Shown here piece by piece: positions 57,207-64,000 of a stretch of 64,000 nucleotides of DNA. Location of the stretch: positions 1 through 64,000 of the forward strand of contig NZ_JAGGQW010000003.1 of the NCBI RefSeq assembly GCF_018613065.1. The letters run 5' to 3'. This DNA is from Bacillus sp. ISL-7. GTDB lineage: Bacteria; Bacillota; Bacilli; Bacillales_B; DSM-18226. The translations under genes were made by a program, and so were the position numbers. Below the pieces are notes generated by a model that had not been told where the DNA came from, did no database searches, and saw only the letters and a list, made by a program, of their open reading frames with translations. How positions within the stretch are numbered: position 1 is the stretch's first letter; every line of letters starts with the position of its first letter.

Positions 57207-57276
57207 AGAAACTCGAGAGGCCACAACAAAGCAATGGATTTAATATCATTGTGATTGTTGTGGCCTCTTTTTTTTA
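57207..57276 (+). promoter_or_regulatory. GlpP-type leader terminator of glpD
   Basis: AGAAACTCGAGAG (57207-57219) overlaps the left arm of a strong terminator: perfect 13-bp arms GAGGCCACAACAA (57217-57229) and TTGTTGTGGCCTC (57255-57267), then nine T residues. It is the same design as the B. subtilis glpD leader. Confidence 0.88.
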
Positions 57277-57297
57277 TCCCCAATGGAGGTAACTATA

Positions 57298-58965
57298 GTG
57301 GAAATGTTAAAATTCTCGGGTTCAAATAGGAACACGATCTTAAAGAAAATGGCAGCTGAGGAATTTGATGTACTTGTTATCGGTGGGGGAATTACAGGCG
57401 CTGGAATCGCATTAGATGCCGTAACAAGGGGAATGAAAACGGCATTAGTCGAAATGCAAGATTTTGCCGCTGGGACATCAAGCCGATCAACGAAGCTTGT
57501 TCACGGTGGTCTCAGGTATTTAAAACAATTCGAAGTAAAGATGGTCGCGGAAGTAGGGAAGGAACGGGCGATTGTTTATGAAAATGGTCCGCATGTAACT
57601 ACACCAGAATGGATGCTCCTGCCAATGCATAAGGATGGAACGTTTGGTAAATTCGGTACATCAATTGGACTACGAGTCTATGACTTTTTAGCAGGCGTAA
57701 AAAAAAGTGAGCGAAGAAAAATGCTTTCTCCCGATGATACCATTCAGAAAGAGCCTCTTATTAAAAGAGAGGGATTAAAAGGCGGCGGATATTATGTGGA
57801 ATATCGGACCGATGATGCCCGGTTAACCATCGAAGTCATAAAAGAAGCGGTCGCGCATGGCGCCAAGGCAGTAAACTATTCAAAAGTGATTGAGTTTCTT
57901 TATCAAGAGGGTAAGGTGATCGGTGCTAAAGTTGAGGATCTATTAACTGGTACCGTTCATGATATTTACGCAAAACACATCATTAATGCCACTGGCCCTT
58001 GGGTCGATTCGCTCCGAGACAAAGATCAGTCGTTATATGGGAAAAAACTTCGGCTCACCAAAGGGGTCCATTTGGTGATGGATCAGTCAATATTTCCTCT
58101 TAAACAGGCGGTGTATTTTGATACACCTGATGGCCGCATGGTATTTGCCATTCCAAGGGATGGGAAAACGTATGTGGGGACAACAGACACCTATTATGGC
58201 AACGATCCGATTCATCCGAAAATGACGGCAGCTGACCGAGATTACATTATAAATGCGATTCATTATATGTTTCCAACCGTTGCTATCAAGGGGGAGGATA
58301 TTGAATCCAGCTGGGCAGGGGTAAGACCACTTATTTATGAAGAAGGCAAGGATCCCTCTGAAATTTCTCGAAAAGATGAAATTTGGGTATCAAATTCTGG
58401 GCTGGTTACAATCGCAGGTGGGAAGCTGACAGGATACCGAAAAATGGCAGAAACGGTTGTAGACTTGATCGCTAAACAGTGCGGCGAAGCACGCCAGATT
58501 GGATCTTGCCGAACAAAGCATTTACCTATTTCTGGAGGTCATATTGATGGCTCTCGTAACTTTGCTTCATTTATAGAAAAAAAGGAAAAAGAAGGCGAGT
58601 TAATTGGGTTTTCAAAGGACCAATACCGAAAATTAGTCCATCGCTATGGTTCCAATATAGATCGTATTTTTGAAATTGCGAAAACGTATGACCCAAATAA
58701 CAAATTTGGCTTGCCGCTAGAGGTGTATGTTCAAATCGTTTATTCCCTAGAGGAAGAAATGGCCGTAAAACCAGTGGATTTTTTTATCCGTCGAACAGGA
58801 GCTTTATTTTTTGATATTCAATGGGTACATGAGTGGAAAGAAGCAATCATTGGCTTTATGGAAGATGCTCTTGGATGGACATTGGAGGAGAAAGCCGCGT
58901 TCAAAGACGAATTAGAAACCGCACTAAAGGATGCTATCCATCCGAAACCGACTGAAATAATATGA
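57298..58965 (+). CDS. glpD: Aerobic glycerol-3-phosphate dehydrogenase
   Basis: Membrane-associated FAD enzyme feeding electrons from glycerol-3-phosphate to quinone. The FAD fold reads [21 protein letters not shown]; next come [17 protein letters not shown] and the C-terminal domain with [14 protein letters not shown] 57298 is chosen because GGAGGT (57285-57290) is 7 nt upstream and overlaps ATG 57283. The 555 residues match B. subtilis GlpD. It carries no BFD iron-sulfur domain, unlike GlpA at 49772. Confidence 0.94.
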   Translation: MEMLKFSGSNRNTILKKMAAEEFDVLVIGGGITGAGIALDAVTRGMKTALVEMQDFAAGTSSRSTKLVHGGLRYLKQFEVKMVAEVGKERAIVYENGPHVTTPEWMLLPMHKDGTFGKFGTSIGLRVYDFLAGVKKSERRKMLSPDDTIQKEPLIKREGLKGGGYYVEYRTDDARLTIEVIKEAVAHGAKAVNYSKVIEFLYQEGKVIGAKVEDLLTGTVHDIYAKHIINATGPWVDSLRDKDQSLYGKKLRLTKGVHLVMDQSIFPLKQAVYFDTPDGRMVFAIPRDGKTYVGTTDTYYGNDPIHPKMTAADRDYIINAIHYMFPTVAIKGEDIESSWAGVRPLIYEEGKDPSEISRKDEIWVSNSGLVTIAGGKLTGYRKMAETVVDLIAKQCGEARQIGSCRTKHLPISGGHIDGSRNFASFIEKKEKEGELIGFSKDQYRKLVHRYGSNIDRIFEIAKTYDPNNKFGLPLEVYVQIVYSLEEEMAVKPVDFFIRRTGALFFDIQWVHEWKEAIIGFMEDALGWTLEEKAAFKDELETALKDAIHPKPTEII

Positions 58966-59021
58966 GTTCATCCGCCGTGCAGCCCTAATAGTACATGTAA
59001 CTTTTTGGAAATTGAAAAACT

Positions 59022-59105
59022 AATCAAACGTTTGATTGAATAATTTATGGGCTTGGAATATTTAGGGTCGCCATGTCATATTATTTACCATATCAAACGT
59101 TTGAT
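59022..59105 (+). promoter_or_regulatory. Twin palindromic operators before the cystine transporter gene
   Basis: AATCAAACGTTTGATT (59022-59037) is a perfect 16-bp palindrome and ATCAAACGTTTGAT (59092-59105) a perfect 14-bp copy, 69 bp centre to centre. They look like sites for one dimeric repressor, possibly with looping. No regulator gene adjoins. Confidence 0.75.
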
Positions 59106-59229
59106 TGTTTTAAAGTATAAAGGTACAGAAATTACCGACGACGAAGAAGACGAATGAATATAATTCCGACTTAATGCATTGGAATATTTGGGTTTTCAAT
59201 TTTTCCGAAAAATAAAGAGGAGGGATTTC

Positions 59230-60612
59230 ATGAATACCTTTCTTATCATTGTAAATGTCGCGGTGCTGCTATTACTCATGTTTGGTTTATTTACGATGCA
59301 AAAAAAGCATGTTTCTTTTTCCAAGCGTGTTTTTAGTGCGTTGGGTTTCGGAATTATATTTGGTTTTATTATTCATCTCATTTATGGTACGACAGATGAA
59401 GTAACGACAGGTTCGATTGATTGGTTTAACATTGTCGGGAATGGCTATGTAAAGCTATTACAAATGGTCGTTATGCCACTCATCTTTGTTTCGATTGTCG
59501 GGGCTTTTACAAAGTTAAAGTTAACGAAGAATATAGGGAAAATCAGTTTTCTTGTCATCGGCATCCTTCTTGCAACGACGGCCGTTTCTGCCGCAGTTGG
59601 CATTGGCTCAGCTTTGGGATTTGGTCTTGACGGGGTTCAGCTAACTGAAGGAGATGCAGAAGCAGCCCGTAATGCTCAGTTAGAGGAAAGAGTTGCAGGG
59701 ATCGAAAATATGACACTCCCACAGCAAATCATTGAGTTAATCCCAAGCAATCCGTTTCAGGATTTAACTGGGGCCCGCGCAACATCGACGATTGCGGTTG
59801 TTATTTTTGCCGTATTTATCGGTATTGCATACCTTGGAGTGAAGCGTAAGGACCCAGAGCATGGTGAATTTTTTGCAAAGATCATTGATACCTTCTACTC
59901 TGTTGTCATGAGGGTCGTCACACTGATTCTTCGTTTAACGCCATATGGTATCTTAGCGATCATAGCCAGGGTGACAGCAACGAGTGACTATGCCGCGATA
60001 GCAAAACTAGGTAAGTTTGTGATTGCTTCGTATGTGGCGCTCATTATTGTGTTTATTGTCCATCTTCTCCTTTTATCATTTGCGAAACTAAGTCCTATAA
60101 ATTATGTGAAAAAAGGGCTGCCAACCTTAACCTTTGCTTTCACCTCACGGACAAGTGCAGGAACCTTGCCAATGACCATTAAAACACAAACTAAGGACTT
60201 TGGTGTATCCGAAGGTATCGCCAACTTCGCGGGTTCATTTGGCCTAACAATCGGTCAAAACGGATGTGCAGGCGTTTACCCTGCGATGTTAGCGGTGATG
60301 GTTGCTCCAGCGGCAGGTGTGGATCCAACAAGTATATCCTTTATTCTAACGCTCATTCTTGTGGTTGCGATTAGTTCGTTTGGTGTTGCTGGTGTAGGTG
60401 GCGGTGCAACCTTCGCAGCCTTAATCGTTTTATCAGTGATGAATCTCCCAATTGCGATTGTTGGTCTGCTTATTTCAGTTGAGCCTCTCATTGACATGGG
60501 ACGTACAGCCTTAAATGTCAGCGGAGCGATGACATCAGGCATACTCACTAGTAAAGTAACAGGCGAGTTTGAAAACGAGGTTTACGAGCAGCCTAATATC
60601 GTCGAAGCATAA
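59230..60612 (+). CDS. tcyP: Cation:dicarboxylate symporter family, L-cystine transporter TcyP-like
   Basis: Secondary importer, most like B. subtilis TcyP for L-cystine. Eight or more membrane segments run through 460 residues. DAACS motifs include LLQMVVMPLIFVSIVGAF, FTSRTSAGTLPMTIK (serine-rich hairpin loop region), GQNGCAGVYPAMLAVMVAP and the C-terminal PLIDMGRTALNVSGAMTSG. ATG 59230 follows AGAGGAGGG. Glutamate or dicarboxylate transport is less likely but not excluded. Expression probably depends on the twin palindromes upstream. Confidence 0.85.
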   Translation: MNTFLIIVNVAVLLLLMFGLFTMQKKHVSFSKRVFSALGFGIIFGFIIHLIYGTTDEVTTGSIDWFNIVGNGYVKLLQMVVMPLIFVSIVGAFTKLKLTKNIGKISFLVIGILLATTAVSAAVGIGSALGFGLDGVQLTEGDAEAARNAQLEERVAGIENMTLPQQIIELIPSNPFQDLTGARATSTIAVVIFAVFIGIAYLGVKRKDPEHGEFFAKIIDTFYSVVMRVVTLILRLTPYGILAIIARVTATSDYAAIAKLGKFVIASYVALIIVFIVHLLLLSFAKLSPINYVKKGLPTLTFAFTSRTSAGTLPMTIKTQTKDFGVSEGIANFAGSFGLTIGQNGCAGVYPAMLAVMVAPAAGVDPTSISFILTLILVVAISSFGVAGVGGGATFAALIVLSVMNLPIAIVGLLISVEPLIDMGRTALNVSGAMTSGILTSKVTGEFENEVYEQPNIVEA

Positions 60613-60631
60613 AAATCGAGAAGCAAGGTTG

Positions 60632-60666
60632 AAGGGCTTTTTCGCTAAGCGGAAGAGTCCTTTTTC
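60632..60666 (+). terminator. Terminator after the cystine transporter gene
   Basis: A 14-bp stem of AAGGGCTTTTTCGC with GCGGAAGAGTCCTT (some wobble pairs), 3-nt TAA loop, then TTTTTCTGTT. Confidence 0.8.
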
Positions 60667-60863
60667 TGTTGCAAGGGTTAAAAATAGGATGGTCTTCCAT
60701 ATGCTTTGAATTTAAAATACTTGAATTCGAGATAAATTAGAGGTACACTGTAAGTATAGGAAATAGTAATCGGTTTAATGGAATGTAAAATAACCATATT
60801 AATAAAAAGATTAATTTTTATAACATTCGTTTTACAAATGAATAAGGAAGGGATGAGGAGAAA

Positions 60864-61709
60864 ATGGATAAATTTCATCAGGCACCAAATATATATGTTG
60901 GTGAGGTCAATATTAAAGTAAAAAACCTCGATTATGCACTTACTTTTTATCAAAATATCATGGGCTTTCAAGTATTGGAGAAACTAGATCGTAAAGCAGT
61001 CTTAACAACAGACGGAAAAACCCCATTATTAACGCTAGAGCAGCCGAAGGATGTGGTTGCGAAAACAGGACGTAGTTCAGGTTTGTATCATTTTGCGATC
61101 TTGCTTCCATCTCGAGCTGATTTATCTGTCTTTTTACGGCACATGATTCAAACGGGATATCCACTCGGTGCTGCAGATCATTATGTAAGTGAGGCGTTAT
61201 ATCTTAACGATCCAGACGGAAATGGGATTGAAGTGTACCGAGATCGACCTTCTTCCGAATGGCGATGGAACAACGGTTTAGTAGAAATGGCAACAGAAGA
61301 GCTTGATGGAAATGGAATTATCGCGGAGAGTGATGCGGAATGGAGCGGTCTGCCGGCTGGAACAGTTATGGGCCACATTCACCTTCACGTATCTAATTTG
61401 AAAAAAGCAGAAGAATTTTACACTAAAGGGCTTGGTTTTGAAATTGTTAGTTACTATCCACAAGCGGCATTCCTTTCCACTGGCCATTATCATCATCATA
61501 TTGCTATTAACACATGGCAAGGTGAAGGGGCAGCGACACCACCGAAAAATAGTGTCGGCTTAAATTGGTACTCACTCGTTTTCCCTGATGAGGCAGCCAG
61601 AGAGAATGCGATTAAACAGCTAAAGCAATTAGGTGCGCAAATATCGGAAGAAGCTGATTTCTTTGTAACGGAAGATCCTTCAGGAAATCAAATTCGATTA
61701 GTAATATAA
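60864..61709 (+). CDS. catE: VOC-family dioxygenase, CatE-like
   Basis: Probable catechol-2,3-dioxygenase, ring-cleaving and important against catechol stress in Bacillus. Two glyoxalase/VOC modules are seen. The first runs from VNIKVKNLDYALTFYQ to DPDGNGIEVYRDRP, the second from GHIHLHVSNLKKAEEFY through YHHHIAINTWQG to DPSGNQIRLVI. The 281 residues are close to B. subtilis CatE. The ATG follows GAGGAG. It is 21 nt before a flavin monooxygenase gene, so the two may handle one aromatic compound. Actual substrate uncertain. Confidence 0.78.
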   Translation: MDKFHQAPNIYVGEVNIKVKNLDYALTFYQNIMGFQVLEKLDRKAVLTTDGKTPLLTLEQPKDVVAKTGRSSGLYHFAILLPSRADLSVFLRHMIQTGYPLGAADHYVSEALYLNDPDGNGIEVYRDRPSSEWRWNNGLVEMATEELDGNGIIAESDAEWSGLPAGTVMGHIHLHVSNLKKAEEFYTKGLGFEIVSYYPQAAFLSTGHYHHHIAINTWQGEGAATPPKNSVGLNWYSLVFPDEAARENAIKQLKQLGAQISEEADFFVTEDPSGNQIRLVI

Positions 61710-61730
61710 ATGAATGAAGGAGATATGAAG

Positions 61731-62801
61731 ATGACGCCAGATTCCAAAGACGAACGTTCAGGTATGGAAATAGGAATCTATACATTGGGAGATTTAGTTC
61801 CGGATGGGGGAACAGGGAAGACAATCAGCGCAAGACAGCGACTTGAGGAAATTATTGAAGCAGCGAAAATGGCTGATGAGGCAGGATTAGATGTAGTTGG
61901 CGTGGGTGAGCATCACCGCCTCGACTATGCCGTGTCCGCACCGCCCGTTGTCTTGTCTGCCATTTCACAAATTACAAAGCGAATTAAACTGGCAAGTGCT
62001 ACTACTGTCTTAAGTACCGTTGATCCTGTTCGGCTATTTGAGGATTTTGCGACACTTGATCTCCTGTCAAACGGACGGGCAGAAATTATTGCAGGGCGCG
62101 GGGCATTTATAGAATCTTTCCCGCTGTTCGGGTATGAGTTAGACGATTATGACCAGCTTTTTGAAGAGAACATCAAGCTCTTTCAGCAACTGAATGCACA
62201 GGAGCGAGTGACCTGGAATGGTCAATTTCGTTCTCCGTTGCAGGATGCGGAAATTGCTCCACGACCTTTACAGGAAAATATTCCATTGTGGGTAGGTGTT
62301 GGAGGAACTCCGTCAAGCGCAGCACGAGCAGGAAGATTAGGGACTAACTTAGCAATAGCGATACTTGGAGGCGAACACATTCGGTTTAAGCCGCTGGTAG
62401 ATATTTACCGACAGGCCGCCAGCCAAGCAGGCCATGCCCCAGAGTCGATGAAGGTTGCAGTGACAGGTCATGCATTTATTTCGGAAACAACCCAAAAGGC
62501 AAAGGATGAGTTCTATCCGTATCATTCTAATTATTGGGGATACTTTAATCGCCAGCGTGGGATGAATACAAGAATGTCTAGAGCTGATTTTAAAGAGATG
62601 GCCGGACCAGAAACGGCTTTATTTGTTGGCAGTTCCCAGCAGATCATTGAAAAAATCCTCCAACAATACGAACTATATGGACACCAGCGGTTTATCGCCC
62701 AAATGGACATCGGCGGAATGCCCTTTAAACAAGTCGCCGAAAGCATCGAGCGATTAGCAACAGAAGTAGCACTAGTCGTAAGGAGGGAAACCAGCAAATA
62801 A
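61731..62801 (+). CDS. Luciferase-like (LLM class) flavin-dependent oxidoreductase
   Basis: FMN/F420-type TIM-barrel monooxygenase. Conserved pieces are IGIYTLGDLVPDG at the start, VVGVGEHHRLDYAVSAPP, LSTVDPVRLFEDFATLDLLSNGRAEIIAGRG and IPLWVGVGGTPSSAARAGRLG. ATG 61731 has AAGGAG (61717-61722) 8 nt upstream, while ATG 61710 lies before that site. The 356 residues are typical. It is the downstream partner of the CatE-like gene. Substrate unknown. Confidence 0.85.
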   Translation: MTPDSKDERSGMEIGIYTLGDLVPDGGTGKTISARQRLEEIIEAAKMADEAGLDVVGVGEHHRLDYAVSAPPVVLSAISQITKRIKLASATTVLSTVDPVRLFEDFATLDLLSNGRAEIIAGRGAFIESFPLFGYELDDYDQLFEENIKLFQQLNAQERVTWNGQFRSPLQDAEIAPRPLQENIPLWVGVGGTPSSAARAGRLGTNLAIAILGGEHIRFKPLVDIYRQAASQAGHAPESMKVAVTGHAFISETTQKAKDEFYPYHSNYWGYFNRQRGMNTRMSRADFKEMAGPETALFVGSSQQIIEKILQQYELYGHQRFIAQMDIGGMPFKQVAESIERLATEVALVVRRETSK

Positions 62802-62840
62802 GAAGGCAATTTTGTGTTAAAATTAGGTGTCAAAAAATTA

Positions 62841-62870
62841 GGTGTCAGGCACCACTCGTGGACATTCGTC
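62841..62870. repeat. Decayed copy of the 50-bp palindromic repeat
   Basis: The left half GGTGTCAGGCACC plus CTCGTGGACA is intact, but the right half has degenerated. A partial duplicate of the left edge (TTAGGTGTCA) lies 17 nt upstream. It is 39 nt after the LLM gene. Confidence 0.75.
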
Positions 62871-62914
62871 CTCCTCTGGTGGACTGTCGCTTCTTTTGAA
62901 AGGTCGTTTGCTGG

Positions 62915-62952
62915 GAGAAAAAAGACTCGGGGGATGGAGTTCCCCTGAGTCT
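62915..62952 (-). terminator. Terminator of the small basic protein gene
   Basis: On the minus strand, arms AGACTC-GGGG and CCCC-GAGTCT form an 11-bp stem (one mismatch; plus-strand positions 62942-62952 and 62923-62933) followed by TTTTTT. It lies just beyond the stop of the minus-strand gene, which supports that gene being real. Confidence 0.75.
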
Positions 62953-62963
62953 TTGTATTATTA

Positions 62964-63143
62964 CTATTTTTCGGATGTGTCACCTTTATTATTGCTGGTG
63001 TTGTTTCCGTCATTTGCTCTTTTAACACCTTTACTAACATATGGTTTGGCGCTTTTTGCTTTTTTGACACCTGCTTGCCAACGAGTCCAGCCCTTCTTGC
63101 CGGTTCCTCTGCCTGTTCCGCCTTTCCCTTTCGCACTACTCAT
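62964..63143 (-). CDS. Small basic protein (possibly DUF3934)
   Basis: A 59-residue Lys/Gly-rich protein beginning MSSAKGKGGTGRGTGKKGWT, with WQAGVKKAKSAKPY in the middle and a polar Asn/Lys tail. The pattern recalls a short uncharacterised Bacillus family (DUF3934, from memory). The start has GGAG 7 nt upstream and a terminator follows, so it is a genuine unit despite its size. An open frame on the opposite strand (62842-63147) is its shadow and begins in the decayed repeat. Function unknown; high charge suggests nucleic-acid or ribosome contact. Confidence 0.75.
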   Translation of the reverse strand: MSSAKGKGGTGRGTGKKGWTRWQAGVKKAKSAKPYVSKGVKRANDGNNTSNNKGDTSEK

Positions 63144-63237
63144 TTAACCACTCCATTATTAATGTACGTTCTTCTAACGTCGTTGGTTAGTTTAACACAG
63201 TTCATAGTGATTTGCCCTCAAAAATATTAGTTTGTTG

Positions 63238-63471
63238 TTAATGATTGAAAAACCCTAAGGCAAATTTAATCCCTTCCTCAATTTCTTTTGTTTCATACCC
63301 TAATAAGTCCTCATTGGTAACTTCTAACTTGGTTCTTGCTAAGGAATAGCCGCTGTCTAATTCTATATCAAGCAGTACTTCATACCCGTTGGCTGTTTGG
63401 GTAATATCAATAATGTCGTATTCGCGGATAGCAGTCCCTGTTTCGTATTCTAAGGGCTCTAATTCTGACAT
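63238..63471 (-). CDS. Small conserved-looking hypothetical protein
   Basis: A 77-residue acidic protein (MSELEPLEYETGTAIREY at the start, then two predicted beta-rich stretches and EGIKFALGFF near the end). GGAGGTG stands 7 nt before the ATG, a strong ribosome site. There is no signal peptide or membrane segment. I do not recognise the family. It is transcribed in the same direction as the small basic protein gene, about 95 nt upstream of it. Confidence 0.65.
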   Translation of the reverse strand: MSELEPLEYETGTAIREYDIIDITQTANGYEVLLDIELDSGYSLARTKLEVTNEDLLGYETKEIEEGIKFALGFFNH

Positions 63472-63522
63472 GGAAACACACCTCCAAATTAAATTAGGTC
63501 GTAGCTATTATTATTTCCAACC

Positions 63523-63798
63523 TTGCGATTAAAATCAGGATTAGATTTATTTTCCTTATGCATTTTTGCACTTAAAAGATACAAAACGCTTCGGGATTCC
63601 ACTATGTTAAAAGGATTTTCTAGAGACATGGCGAATAATAACTTGTGGTTTATTTTTCCATATGGAGGTTATGGAGTGAATTTGGATATATTATACTTAA
63701 TAGATCAAAAAGACGGTTTGGGCCTGGAGGTTAGTAAATTAGTTTCGATGATGAACGACATTATTCCAATAAAAAACCCCCGGTTAAATTATTTTTAA
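63523..63798 (+). CDS. Hypothetical open reading frame, weakly supported
   Basis: A 91-codon frame from TTG 63523; ATG 63604 would give 64 residues starting MLKGFSRDMANNN. Neither start has a clear ribosome site. The later part (LWFIFPYGGYGVNLDILYLIDQ) has some protein-like character, and the frame ends 14 nt before the NRDE gene. No family recognised; it may be a remnant. Confidence 0.3.
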   Translation: MRLKSGLDLFSLCIFALKRYKTLRDSTMLKGFSRDMANNNLWFIFPYGGYGVNLDILYLIDQKDGLGLEVSKLVSMMNDIIPIKNPRLNYF

Positions 63799-63812
63799 GG
63801 CTGTGATTGTAT

Positions 63813-64000
63813 ATGTGTTTAATCGTTTTTGCCTATAGAGTCCATCCAGTCTACAAGCTCCTTGTAGCGGCAAACCGAGATGAATTTTACGGGCGGTCTA
63901 CTGCCCTTGCTCATTATTGGGAAGACAGACCTGACATCCTTGCCGGTAGAGATTTAGAAAAAATGGGCACTTGGATGGGTGTTACCACATCTGGACGTTT
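63813..64000 (+). CDS. NRDE-family (TANGO2-like) protein, 5' part
   Basis: The gene starts at ATG 63813 and runs off the window. The first 62 residues include the family signature AANRDEFYGR after a short hydrophobic strand (CLIVFAYRVHPVYKLLV), then WEDRPDILAGRDLEKMGTWMGV, the conserved early block of the NRDE/TANGO2 (DUF833) family. This family is linked to haem or lipid handling in eukaryotes, while the bacterial role is unclear. AAGG about 12 nt upstream is a weak ribosome site. Confidence 0.85.
   Translation, partial: MCLIVFAYRVHPVYKLLVAANRDEFYGRSTALAHYWEDRPDILAGRDLEKMGTWMGVTTSGR

Noticed and set aside
62842..63147. 101-codon plus-strand frame
   Set aside because: It starts inside a decayed palindromic repeat and is the antisense of the small basic protein gene and its terminator.

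Overview
The window comes from a low-GC Gram-positive bacterium, most likely a Bacillaceae species (Bacillus, Neobacillus or a relative). This rests on AGGAGG-type ribosome binding sites with frequent GTG and TTG starts, B. subtilis-type control (PhoP boxes, cre sites, GlpP antitermination leaders), lipobox lipoproteins, and a gene set dominated by carbohydrate and glycerol catabolism. I see no rRNA, tRNA, CRISPR, prophage or insertion-sequence gene.

Layout. (1) 1-2650: an alkaline phosphatase behind a PhoP box, then a lipoprotein. (2) 2770-20850: a galactoside catabolic island. It has a YesM/YesN-type two-component system, a CUT1 sugar importer lacking its own ATPase, a GH2 beta-galactosidase, a GH36 alpha-galactosidase, the Leloir pathway (galK, galE, galT, galM) and a LacI-family regulator. 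Imported alpha- and beta-galactosides would be split inside the cell and the galactose sent to UDP-glucose and glucose-1-P. (3) 20939-27460: a secreted esterase and a secreted GH3 glycosidase on the minus strand, and a second secreted GH3 enzyme on the plus strand. (4) 27654-35989: an extracytoplasmic sugar-binding sensor protein, histidine kinase and AraC-type response regulator, followed by an mglBAC galactose/glucose importer. Sugars released outside by the GH3 enzymes could be sensed and imported here. (5) 36328-37563: an M20 amidohydrolase. (6) 37901-43441: a ketone-body unit (CoA transferase A and B, GntP-type permease, 3-hydroxybutyrate dehydrogenase, sigma-54 activator) with two clear sigma-54 promoters. 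(7) 43684-47164: an ABC exporter with an OmpR-type two-component system. (8) 47336-49528: a second GH36 alpha-galactosidase. (9) 49772-58965: a glycerol regulon holding the anaerobic glpABC dehydrogenase beside glpP, glpF, glpK and aerobic glpD, with three GlpP-type leader terminators. (10) 59230-64000: a cystine transporter behind twin palindromic operators, a CatE-like dioxygenase with a luciferase-like monooxygenase, small genes, and the start of an NRDE-family gene.

Two repeat families stand out. The first is a 50-bp nested palindrome (four intact copies, one decayed copy and one half copy), every copy placed just after a gene's stop codon. The second is a tandem ~124-bp structured repeat between mglB and mglA. 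I find no wholly new defence or biosynthetic system. The most interesting points are regulatory: an apparent extension of GlpP antitermination to glpABC, the sigma-54 ketone-body circuit, the sensor/GH3/mgl cluster with AraC-type direct repeats, and the two repeat families.
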